From NCBI GenBank assembly GCA_964545285.1, contig CAZJEW010000047.1, positions 1 through 6,629 on the forward strand: a DNA stretch of 6,629 nt. Direction: 5' to 3'. Shown piece after piece: positions 1-5,595 of this stretch. Within the stretch, counting starts at the first letter, position 1. Every line of letters starts with the position of its first letter. The DNA is from CAG-1000 sp964545285 (GTDB lineage Bacteria; Bacillota_I; Bacilli_A; RF39; UBA660). A program made the translations under genes and the position numbers. The notes beneath the pieces are model-generated. The model worked only from the letters and a program-made list of their open reading frames with translations. It had not been told where the DNA came from and made no database searches.

Positions 1-3
1 AAT

Positions 4-11
4 TACCTCCC
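4..11 (-). promoter_or_regulatory. Shine-Dalgarno of a gene starting outside the window
   Basis: Read on the minus strand these bases are GGGAGGTA, a near-perfect anti-16S match, lying 15-20 nt past the stop of the preceding minus-strand ORF. At most a few bases remain before the window edge, so the start codon of the next minus-strand gene should lie just outside. The gene itself cannot be identified. Confidence 0.6.
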
Positions 12-26
12 ATTTTAAGTTATATT

Positions 27-341
27 TTATCTTGATAAATTAGTAGTTTCTATCATAGGTTGATAAATTAATTCATATTTTTCAATACAACCAATTACAT
101 CAAACCAATAAACATTTGTTAATATCCCATCCGAAGGATCTATTTCCGTTCTAGTTAAAGCTCCACCTAAAGCTTGCATTGTTTTATCAGAACCTATGTT
201 ACTTACATCACAATCTAACATTACTTTATCTAATCCACCAGTACCATTAAGATCAGACTTATACTCAACAAATTCATCTAAATAATTAATTATCTCATTT
301 TTTCTTTCGATAGATGGAATCTCTAAATATAATTTTTCCAT
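27..341 (-). pseudogene. GNAT-family acetyltransferase remnant with internal deletion
   Basis: This is an open frame of 104 codons that does not look like a complete protein. Residues 1-38 (starting MEKLYLEIPSIERK) resemble the N-terminus of COG3981-type GNAT acetyltransferases. From GLDKVMLDCDVSNIGSDKT (residues 36-54) through the GG at 59-60 and the YWF at 78-80, it resembles the C-terminal part of the same family (family pattern, from memory: a cDkdNigSaK...nGG...YW module). The roughly 75-80 residues expected between them are absent, including the central beta strands and the R/Q-x-x-G-x-G/A acetyl-CoA loop. The join falls at GTGGLD/GLDKV, consistent with an in-frame deletion across a short repeat. 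Catalysis would therefore not be expected. I chose ATG at 341 because the family starts this way; an in-frame TTG at 350 sits 4 nt after AAGGA and is an alternative start. The ORF lies 69 nt downstream of lepB on the same strand. It could instead be an assembly error in a normal acetyltransferase gene, or an unrelated small protein. Confidence 0.6.
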
Positions 342-409
342 TTTATACAATTTTTCCTTTTTAAGTGCTTTTAAATTCCTAAAAAATTAGATATCTAAAT
401 ATTTATATT

Positions 410-910
410 TTATTTTACAAAACCTATTCTATCAAAAGGATAAAATCTAAAATCTACTTTTCCAATAATATCATCAATATTAAAATTTCCAAGATATCTA
501 CTATCTTTTGAAACATCTCTATTATCACCCAAAACAAAATATTCATTTTCTTTTGTTTCTGCAGTAAAATCATTTGTAAATTCAAAGTTTAATTTTGAAG
601 GAATAGTCATTTTTTCACCATCTATATAAAGAACATTATCTTTATATTCAATAGTTTCATTAGGAAGACCAATAACTCTTTTAATAATTTTATCACCATC
701 TGTATTATTTTTAATTACAACAATATCAAATCTATCAATATTATTGATTTTTAATATTATTTTGTTTATAATTACTAAATTTTTATCATTTAATGTGTCA
801 TCCATTGAATCTCCATTTACTACAGCAGGTGTCGCGATAAAAGATCTAAATAGTACTACTATTATAACAATAAGTACATAAGGTTTTATTTCATTAATAA
901 ATTTTCTCAT
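410..910 (-). CDS. lepB: Signal peptidase I (type I, S26 family)
   Basis: This membrane-anchored serine protease removes signal peptides from secreted proteins on the outer face of the cytoplasmic membrane. The 166-residue protein is a compact Gram-positive-type enzyme. It has one N-terminal transmembrane segment (about residues 10-28), then the catalytic Ser35 in the NGDSM box (32-36). The general base is probably Lys77 in IIKRVIGLPN (75-84). The conserved GDNRDVSKDSRYLG box is at 128-141. All expected S26 boxes are present in order, so the enzyme should be active. The start is supported by GAGAGG (minus strand, 918-923) 7 nt before ATG. It follows rplS by 33 nt with an intrinsic terminator between them, and no separate promoter is visible in that gap. 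Its transcription therefore probably depends on read-through from the rplS promoter. The gene-symbol choice (lepB versus sipS-like paralogue names) is conventional. Confidence 0.95.
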   Translation of the reverse strand: MRKFINEIKPYVLIVIIVVLFRSFIATPAVVNGDSMDDTLNDKNLVIINKIILKINNIDRFDIVVIKNNTDGDKIIKRVIGLPNETIEYKDNVLYIDGEKMTIPSKLNFEFTNDFTAETKENEYFVLGDNRDVSKDSRYLGNFNIDDIIGKVDFRFYPFDRIGFVK

Positions 911-929
911 TAGTTTTCCTCTCTAAAAA

Positions 930-950
930 AAATTAGGTATAACCTAATTT
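930..950 (-). terminator. Intrinsic terminator between rplS and lepB
   Basis: On the minus strand AAATTAGGT and ACCTAATTT form a 9-bp stem (930-938 with 942-950) with a 3-nt loop, followed by a run of Ts (925-929). The rplS stop codon (944-946) lies inside the stem. Only three pairs are G-C, so it is probably leaky. That would let some transcripts continue into lepB, whose Shine-Dalgarno follows immediately. Confidence 0.65.
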
Positions 951-1282
951 CTTTCTTTAATTTTGAATCCACTTGTTAGTTTCTTTAAGAAGTTAAGTTT
1001 TGCTCTTCTTACTTTACCTTTTTTAACAACTGTTATTTTATCAATTAATGGACTATTCACAGGGAATACTCTGTTTATTCCAACACTTCCTGTTTTCTTT
1101 CTAACAGTAAATGTTTCAGAAACACTTCCACCTTTTCTAGCAGTTACAACGCCTTCGAAAGCTTGAATTCTTTCTCTCTTACCTTCTTTAATCTTAACAT
1201 CTACTTTTACAGTATCTCCTACTCTAAATTCTGGAACATTAGGATTAATTTGTTTCTTATTAATCTTATCGATTAAATTCAT
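944..1282 (-). CDS. rplS: 50S ribosomal protein L19
   Basis: L19 is a large-subunit ribosomal protein near the interface with the 30S subunit. The 112-residue product matches the family in length and order. It has an N-terminal helix, the PEFRVGDTVKVDVKI strand region, ERIQAFEGVV, the KKTGSVGINRVFPVNSP core and a basic C-terminal KVRRAKLNFLKK. The longest frame begins at 1291, but the strong AAGGAG (minus strand, 1292-1297) abuts that ATG with no spacer. It lies exactly 9 nt before the ATG at 1282. The resulting N-terminus MNLIDKI also resembles other L19 proteins, so 1282 is preferred. The gene has its own promoter and a structured leader. No trmD or rimM, frequent neighbours of rplS in other bacteria, lies beside it here. 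Confidence 0.95.
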   Translation of the reverse strand: MNLIDKINKKQINPNVPEFRVGDTVKVDVKIKEGKRERIQAFEGVVTARKGGSVSETFTVRKKTGSVGINRVFPVNSPLIDKITVVKKGKVRRAKLNFLKKLTSGFKIKERN

Positions 1283-1340
1283 CTCTTCCATCTCCTTCTT
1301 GTGCTTGATTTAATCATACATAAATGTAGCGGATTAAGCG
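1283..1340 (-). promoter_or_regulatory. rplS 5' leader, candidate L19 autoregulatory element
   Basis: The predicted rplS transcript starts near 1339 and has a leader of about 57 nt. It opens with GCTTAATCCGCTACA and ends with CAAGCACAAGAAGGAG. TTAATC can pair with GATTAA, enclosing a TACA/TGTA hairpin, and GCTT at the 5' end can also pair with AAGC near the Shine-Dalgarno. The TCCGCTACA stretch and the CAAGCAC just before the ribosome-binding site match what I remember of the Firmicutes L19 leader (Rfam L19_leader). In that element the ribosomal protein is thought to repress its own mRNA. The assignment comes from memory of the motif, not from a covariance search. Confidence 0.55.
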
Positions 1341-1345
1341 ATATA

Positions 1346-1374
1346 ATAATAACACAAAAATAGATTTATGTCTA
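1346..1374 (-). promoter_or_regulatory. Sigma-A-type promoter of rplS, extended -10
   Basis: On the minus strand TAGACA (1369-1374, 5 of 6 to consensus) is followed by a 17-nt spacer and TATTAT (1346-1351, 5 of 6). TG sits one base upstream of the -10, giving an extended -10. Transcription should begin near 1339, at the base of the rplS leader structure. It lies entirely between the upstream membrane-protein gene (stop at 1401) and rplS. Confidence 0.7.
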
Positions 1375-1400
1375 GTTTAATAATTAAATTTCTAATATAA

Positions 1401-2042
1401 TCATATATAAGGTAAAATTATTTCATATACTACAGCAATAGGTAATGAATAGAATAAGGTAATTATTGTTTTAGTAAAATTACTATATAATATTATTATT
1501 GACCAAATAAATACAATTACTTCAAATATATAATCAATACCAAAATACCATGTTCCATAATCAAATGCTTCTCTTATAAAAAATGCAATTACAAGAGCGG
1601 ATATTAATACTGACAGCCATCCCTCACCTTTAGCATACCATATTATCATCCCCAATAAACTTGTTATACCTGCAAAGGTTAAATAATTAATTATATTTAT
1701 TGTGATAGTATTATTAATAATAAGTACAGTATAAATATAATATCCTCCAAAAGCTCCTAGAAAAAATAAAGCTATATTAATAATTGCCCTTAAAGGACTA
1801 TTAGCATCTATTGAAATCATTACTGATATTATTGCCCAAAATGCGATTCTGCTCATTATATTAGATAATTCTATTGTTGATATAAGGTGATTAATAATAG
1901 TGCCATCATCTGTTACCGTTTTACTCCATGTTGCTAACATTCCTAATGCTAAACCTAAAATTAATATAAATATTGATTTTGACAATTTTTTCTTGAAAGA
2001 AATCATCTTATCAGTTCTTCTACATCTTCTTAAAAAATTCAT
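1401..2042 (-). CDS. Uncharacterised polytopic membrane protein
   Basis: I do not recognise this 213-residue protein with confidence. It has a short basic N-terminus (RRCRR, then KKKLSK) followed by about six or seven hydrophobic segments, roughly at 22-38, 64-78, 84-108, 118-136, 141-156, 166-186 and 190-212. It is therefore an integral membrane protein with little soluble mass. No catalytic motif or transporter signature stands out; GMIIWYAKGEGW (131-142) is the most distinctive stretch. It starts 4 nt after the stop of the upstream ftsW-like gene. GGGAG lies 9 nt before its ATG, inside the end of ftsW, so the two are almost certainly co-transcribed and translationally coupled. An internal Met13 (MISFKKKLSK) would also make a reasonable N-terminus, but the ribosome-binding site favours Met1. 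A role tied to FtsW or cell-wall synthesis is inferred from position only. DUF6518-like proteins have a similar layout, but I cannot confirm membership. Confidence 0.8.
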   Translation of the reverse strand: MNFLRRCRRTDKMISFKKKLSKSIFILILGLALGMLATWSKTVTDDGTIINHLISTIELSNIMSRIAFWAIISVMISIDANSPLRAIINIALFFLGAFGGYYIYTVLIINNTITINIINYLTFAGITSLLGMIIWYAKGEGWLSVLISALVIAFFIREAFDYGTWYFGIDYIFEVIVFIWSIIILYSNFTKTIITLFYSLPIAVVYEIILPYI

Positions 2043-2046
2043 AATA

Positions 2047-3249
2047 TCACTCTCCCGTTAATTTTTTAATTTCTTTTTTTCTCTTTGTTAATTTATTTTC
2101 AATAGATATTTTTTGAACTATTGCAAAGGCTGAAAACATAGCAAGTAAACTACTTCCTCCATAACTTAATAACGGAAGTGGAATACCAGTTAATGGTATT
2201 AATCCTAATACACCACCTAAATTTACAAATATATGTAGTAGAAAATATATTCCAATTCCAAAACATATAAGTGAGTTCCTAAGATTATAAGATTTAACTG
2301 ATGTATCAAATATTCTATATGCTATAACAACATAACCTAAAATTATAATACTTGATACGATAACTCCTAATTCTTCAACAATAATTGCAAAAATAAAATC
2401 TGTATGACTAGCAGGTAAATATAAATATTTTTGAATAGAGTTTCCAATTCCTACTCCCCATAACCCACCATTATCGATTGCAATAAAACCATTGCATACT
2501 TGATATCCGCTATTAGAAGTATATCTATCGCATGGATTTACATAATTAAGTCTGCTTAATACATAATTATTGCTATTGCTATCATCTACTAACAAATAAG
2601 CATATTTAAGTCCAAAAAAGAATACTATTAATAATGTAACGACAATAATTTTTGTTATTTTAAACTCTTTTTCTTTTGTTGGAACAAATACAAACATTAA
2701 TGCTACTATTACACATATTATAACGGCTGATCCTTTATCACCACCAAAAAAGATAAATGCTATTGAAGGAATACATAATAAAGGTGGAATTAAATAATCT
2801 ATTTTATTTTTTTTCTCTTTTTGTGATAAATTATAATAAGAACATCCCAAAAACATTATTAAAATTATTTTTATAAATTCACCTGGTTGTATTGTTGTAA
2901 ATCCCAAATCTAATGTAACTTCCTCATTCCCGATGTTAATTGTTTTATTATTTAACATTATTAATAGCACTACAAAAGTTAGTGCTATTCCACCCCATTT
3001 TCCAATAAATTGATATGTTCTTGTGGGAAAGAAACACATAATAATTAATCCAATTACTAATGATATAACAAATGTATATATTTGTTTTTCAAAGTAATAA
3101 AAAGGTGTTCCATTATTTAGTTTTGAAGATATACTTGATGCAGATAATATCAAAAAAATTCCTAATATTGCATAAAAAATTGATAAAATTAATAATATTT
3201 TATCGCAATCTTTTATTTGTTTACCAATGTATTTAAGTAATTTTTTCAT
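2047..3249 (-). CDS. ftsW: FtsW/RodA/SpoVE (SEDS) peptidoglycan glycosyltransferase, FtsW-like
   Basis: SEDS proteins polymerise lipid II into glycan strands in the cytoplasmic membrane, working with a class B penicillin-binding protein in division or elongation. The 400-residue length is usual, with about ten hydrophobic segments. Recognisable family blocks are QPGEFIKI (121-128), SGYQVCNGFIAIDNGG (247-262), the GVGIGNSIQKYLYLP run (265-279), HTDFIFAIIVEELG (282-295) and PLTGIPLPLLSYGGSS (352-367). The family's putative catalytic Asp is D284. The SIQKYLYLPASHTDFIF form fits FtsW or SpoVE better than RodA. Two details differ from the common pattern. The DLGT-like motif reads GGDKGS (169-174), and NPC...C (Cys240, Cys252) replaces a more usual NPW in the large outer loop. 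The start is supported by GAGG just upstream. It is the first gene of a two-gene unit with the unknown membrane protein. No PBP partner is visible here. Confidence 0.88.
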   Translation of the reverse strand: MKKLLKYIGKQIKDCDKILLILSIFYAILGIFLILSASSISSKLNNGTPFYYFEKQIYTFVISLVIGLIIMCFFPTRTYQFIGKWGGIALTFVVLLIMLNNKTINIGNEEVTLDLGFTTIQPGEFIKIILIMFLGCSYYNLSQKEKKNKIDYLIPPLLCIPSIAFIFFGGDKGSAVIICVIVALMFVFVPTKEKEFKITKIIVVTLLIVFFFGLKYAYLLVDDSNSNNYVLSRLNYVNPCDRYTSNSGYQVCNGFIAIDNGGLWGVGIGNSIQKYLYLPASHTDFIFAIIVEELGVIVSSIIILGYVVIAYRIFDTSVKSYNLRNSLICFGIGIYFLLHIFVNLGGVLGLIPLTGIPLPLLSYGGSSLLAMFSAFAIVQKISIENKLTKRKKEIKKLTGE

Positions 3250-3288
3250 ATATCCTCTATTTAATTATATATAAATATGAGCTTTTTG

Positions 3289-3316
3289 TAAATAAACTAT
3301 ATTCTAGCAGTGTCAA
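3289..3316 (-). promoter_or_regulatory. Candidate promoter of the ftsW-like operon
   Basis: On the minus strand there is a perfect TTGACA (3311-3316), a 16-nt spacer and a weak TATTTA (3289-3294). This would start transcription about 33 nt before the ftsW ATG. The -35 is convincing but the -10 is poor. The -35 shares bases with the divergent promoter on the other strand. Confidence 0.4.
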
Positions 3317-3338
3317 TAATTATACATTTTAATAAAAT
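3310..3338 (+). promoter_or_regulatory. Candidate promoter of the YjcZ-like gene
   Basis: GTGTCA (3310-3315, 4 of 6) is separated by 17 nt from TAAAAT (3333-3338, 5 of 6). Transcription would start near 3345, just ahead of the AAGGAGG at 3351-3357. Its -35 overlaps the TTGACA of the divergent ftsW-like promoter. A sporulation sigma factor could be used instead if the gene is a spore protein; I could not settle on such a site. Confidence 0.4.
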
Positions 3339-3366
3339 ATTAATAGATTAAAGGAGGTAAAATATT

Positions 3367-3546
3367 ATGTATTATTATGGATATAATAGTGGATACCCTG
3401 CTAATTATAGTTATGGTAACCAAGGATATAATAATTTTGGTTATGGGGCTGCTATAATACTAGTATTATTTATATTATTAGTAATAATCTTTGGAGTAGG
3501 ATTTTGGAATAATGGTGGATGCGGATGCAACTCTTGTAATAACTAA
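3367..3546 (+). CDS. YjcZ-like small Tyr/Gly-rich membrane protein with Cys-rich tail
   Basis: This is a 59-residue protein in the gap between two minus-strand operons. It has an excellent AAGGAGG (3351-3357) 9 nt before its ATG and a terminator abutting its stop, so it is well supported as a gene despite its size. Residues 1-27 are rich in Tyr, Gly and Asn (MYYYGYNSGYPANYSYGN...). Residues 28-46 form one hydrophobic helix, AAIILVLFILLVIIFGVGF. The tail NNGGCGCNSCNN has three cysteines (52, 54, 57). The layout, a YG-rich head followed by the hydrophobic LVLFILLVIIFG stretch, is that of the tiny YjcZ-type sporulation proteins of Bacillus. Those are usually shorter and, as I recall, lack the Cys tail. 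A forespore or spore-coat-associated role is inferred from that resemblance; the window has no other sporulation gene. Confidence 0.85.
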   Translation: MYYYGYNSGYPANYSYGNQGYNNFGYGAAIILVLFILLVIIFGVGFWNNGGCGCNSCNN

Positions 3547-3573
3547 AAGGAAGTTAAAATCTTAACTTCCTTT
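3546..3573. terminator. Terminator shared by the YjcZ-like gene and thyX
   Basis: AAAGGAAGTTAA (3546-3557) and TTAACTTCCTTT (3562-3573) form a perfect 12-bp stem with a 4-nt loop. On the plus strand it is followed by a T-rich run (AATTTTATATTTTTC); on the minus strand the stem ends in TTTT. It starts on the last base of the YjcZ-like stop codon and lies 4 nt beyond the thyX stop. It therefore very likely terminates both converging transcripts. Confidence 0.85.
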
Positions 3574-3577
3574 AATT

Positions 3578-4783
3578 TTATATTTTTCTTTTTAAAGTAA
3601 TACCTTCTTTAAAATTACATGGTTCAGTACACACATATCCAGGAAATGTACATCTAGCGCCTTTAGTATAATTTACTATATCGTATCTAAGTGGATTATT
3701 ATTATCTTCTAATGCTTTTTTATATTTAGTTAGTGTTTCTTTAGTTTGTTTCATTATTTCAATTTGAGCTGCGCTACATAGTCTTTCTTTACATTTTAAT
3801 ATAAAATTTTCATATGTTCCACATTCAAATACATCTACTAATAGTCCATTAGGATATGTTTCACTTATTGAACTTATATCTTCTAACCATTCGTTTAATA
3901 ATACCTCATCATCTAATAATATAGGAGGAATATAATATTTTTCTTCTTTTGGAAGTTCAATATTATAATTAATAGTTCTATGTCTTTGGGCTTGAGCTAT
4001 TCCAACAAATGATTCAGAATACTTGGTTTGATATACATCACCAAAGTATTCATCTTTTTTTAATAAATCTTTTCCAAATAATGAAAATTCCCTTTGTTTT
4101 TCATTATGTTGAAGTCTTTCATCAAGAACGTTTAATTTAAATAAACATTCCTTAAATTCTAATAAATATTTGGATAATTTTTCTTCAAATAAATTGTTTT
4201 TGTCATGTTCGCTTATATATTTATCAATCCATGATACTATATAATTAATTTGTCTTAATGTTGTAGTATATATTAATGTTGTAGGCATGAATACAGATAT
4301 CATATATCTAGCATTTTCTCTAGATAGTGTTTTAATCTTTCTTTCGCCTAATACTTTACCATATTTTTCTTTTATTTTAATTTCAAAAATATTTAACCAT
4401 TTATTATATAATTCTATTTCTCTATCAGAAATTACAGAATCTTCAGATTTCTCTATTAAAGTATATCTACCACTTTTTTCAGATGTAGTATATTGTTTTT
4501 CGTTATTAATAACCATTGCTAAAATTTTAGGTACATTTTCCAAATTAAATCCTATAAATATATGATCATATACACTATGATGACCATTTTCTATTGTTCT
4601 TTTGATCCTTTTTTTAGTTAATTCAGGATTTTCTTCTTTCTTATGATTAAAGCCCTCTTGATCATAACATACTCCAGCAATTTGACCACTTAGCATCAAA
4701 GCTCTTTCTAAATCAAAAGTTCCATCTTTTTTTAAGAATGCTGTACTTGGCATAATTTCTATATTCATTTTTAAATTTGACAT
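3578..4783 (-). CDS. thyX: ThyX-like FAD-dependent thymidylate synthase, double-length
   Basis: ThyX methylates dUMP to dTMP using methylene-tetrahydrofolate, FAD and NADPH. At 401 residues this protein is nearly twice the usual 210-250 and reads as two ThyX-like halves. The first has GHHSVYDH (67-74), TTSEKSGRY (99-107) and ENARYMISVFMPT with TTTLR (156-177). The second has QAQRHRTINYN (264-274), YYIPP (283-287) and NFILKCKERLCSAAQIEI (326-343). The family signature RHRxxSxNExSxRY is split: half one keeps ExSxRY but has NEK where RHR belongs, and half two keeps RHR but not SxRY. A C-terminal Cys cluster follows (378, 385, 389). AGGAGG lies 5 nt before ATG and overlaps the tmk stop; the 9-nt gap implies co-translation with dTMP kinase. 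That pairing supports a role in dTMP synthesis. Activity cannot be judged from sequence alone. Confidence 0.85.
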   Translation of the reverse strand: MSNLKMNIEIMPSTAFLKKDGTFDLERALMLSGQIAGVCYDQEGFNHKKEENPELTKKRIKRTIENGHHSVYDHIFIGFNLENVPKILAMVINNEKQYTTSEKSGRYTLIEKSEDSVISDREIELYNKWLNIFEIKIKEKYGKVLGERKIKTLSRENARYMISVFMPTTLIYTTTLRQINYIVSWIDKYISEHDKNNLFEEKLSKYLLEFKECLFKLNVLDERLQHNEKQREFSLFGKDLLKKDEYFGDVYQTKYSESFVGIAQAQRHRTINYNIELPKEEKYYIPPILLDDEVLLNEWLEDISSISETYPNGLLVDVFECGTYENFILKCKERLCSAAQIEIMKQTKETLTKYKKALEDNNNPLRYDIVNYTKGARCTFPGYVCTEPCNFKEGITLKRKI

Positions 4784-4792
4784 CTATACCTC

Positions 4793-5527
4793 CTAAAACC
4801 TTGTCGTTTTTCTTTTGTTTTTAGTTTTAAATTTTAATTCTTTATCTGTTATTGAAATAATTTCTTTAAATATTTCATCTATAGATTTAATATCATTAAT
4901 TGAAGAATATTTTTTATTTTTAATACATTCAATATAATTCCATTTATATTTAGATGCAACGTATAAATAAGCATCTTCAGACTTAATTAAATGTTCTTTA
5001 CTATTTTCATTACCATCTCCAGTTTTTCTCCCTTTTCTAAGTTCTAATGATGCTTCAAACGGCATGTGTAAGAATACCACTATATCTGGTCTAGGAAGTT
5101 CACATATACCAAATTCTAAAAGTTCTAATTTTTTTAATATTAAATCCATTTCCTTTATATTTTTACCTTTTCCAACTTGATGCCCCATATTGGAAGTAGA
5201 ATATCTATCTAGTATTATAATATCATTTTTATAGATTTCTTTTTCAATAGTTTTTAAGAAATTATATCTTCTATCTGCTGCAAAATAAAGTGAACTTACT
5301 ATAGGATCTACATTAGCAGATGTCTCCTCAAAAAAGCTGTCACATATTTCAGGTTTTCCTAAATATGAACCTCCAACTATTTTACCAGAAGGTGAATCAT
5401 ACACTGGAAATGAAAAACTATTAACTTTATATCCTTTTTCTTTATAATAATTTAATAACTTTTCTGATTGAGTTTGTTTACCACTACCATCAGTTCCTTC
5501 AACCACTATTATTTTTGCTTTTTTCAT
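4793..5527 (-). CDS. tmk: Thymidylate kinase (dTMP kinase)
   Basis: This cytosolic P-loop kinase phosphorylates dTMP to dTDP with ATP, the step after ThyX. The Walker A loop is VEGTDGSGKQTQ (9-20). FPVYDSPSG (40-48) and YFAADRRY (81-88) fit the substrate-binding regions. DRY (107-109) is the characteristic post-P-loop motif. The lid is basic and Gly/Asn-rich, RKGRKTGDGNEN (164-175). Gly rather than Arg in the P-loop, together with Arg/Lys in the lid, resembles the bacterial type II arrangement. At 244 residues it is longer than the common 205-215. The extra length includes a basic tail after about residue 230 (KFKTKNKRKTTRF). AGGAGG (5533-5538) lies 5 nt before ATG. It is the first gene of the tmk-thyX unit, diverges from rnhC, and has a hairpin-bearing leader. 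Confidence 0.93.
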   Translation of the reverse strand: MKKAKIIVVEGTDGSGKQTQSEKLLNYYKEKGYKVNSFSFPVYDSPSGKIVGGSYLGKPEICDSFFEETSANVDPIVSSLYFAADRRYNFLKTIEKEIYKNDIIILDRYSTSNMGHQVGKGKNIKEMDLILKKLELLEFGICELPRPDIVVFLHMPFEASLELRKGRKTGDGNENSKEHLIKSEDAYLYVASKYKWNYIECIKNKKYSSINDIKSIDEIFKEIISITDKELKFKTKNKRKTTRF

Positions 5528-5583
5528 AATTTCCTCCTAAACAAAAACATGACAAACATCATGTTAAATATACCTTCTAACAT
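5524..5583 (-). CDS. Possible 19-codon leader ORF upstream of tmk
   Basis: On the minus strand a short frame starts at ATG 5583, 7 nt after GAGG, and encodes 19 residues beginning MLEGIFNMMFVMFLF and ending in RRKL. It is hydrophobic and unusually rich in Met and Phe. Its stop TGA overlaps the tmk start as ATGA. The AGGAGG of tmk lies inside it and encodes a tandem Arg pair. It could be a translationally coupled leader peptide. Against this, the best promoter would start transcripts near 5589, which would remove its ribosome-binding site. The frame may therefore be chance. Confidence 0.3.
   Translation of the reverse strand: MLEGIFNMMFVMFLFRRKL
5546..5565 (-). promoter_or_regulatory. Inverted repeat in the tmk leader
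   Basis: On the minus strand AACATGA and TCATGTT form a perfect 7-bp inverted repeat around a 6-nt loop, followed by TTTTGTTT and then the tmk Shine-Dalgarno. It could be an attenuator-like hairpin in the 5' leader or an operator just downstream of the transcription start. The stem has only two G-C pairs, so it is weak as a terminator. Confidence 0.45.
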
Positions 5584-5595
5584 AATATTACCTCA

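Noticed and set aside
387..398. Palindrome TTAGATATCTAA followed on the minus strand by Ts, after lepB
   Set aside because: With a realistic loop only four base pairs remain, all but one A-T; too weak to call a terminator, though it could be a minor site.
963..1166. Plus-strand open frame of 67 codons antisense to rplS
   Set aside because: It lies wholly inside the unmistakable L19 gene, has no credible ribosome-binding site and shows no family resemblance.
1376..1388. A+T palindrome after the membrane-protein gene as its terminator
   Set aside because: No G-C pairs and almost no loop; such sequences are expected by chance at this base composition.
1401..3249. Alternative genetic code (TGA as Trp), considered because of the low GC content
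   Set aside because: TGA ends both the ftsW-like gene and the membrane-protein gene at sensible places, and Trp is encoded by TGG.
4287..4565. Plus-strand open frame of 92 codons antisense to thyX
   Set aside because: It is a by-product of A+T-rich codon use opposite a conserved gene; the protein is low-complexity hydrophobic with no supporting signals.
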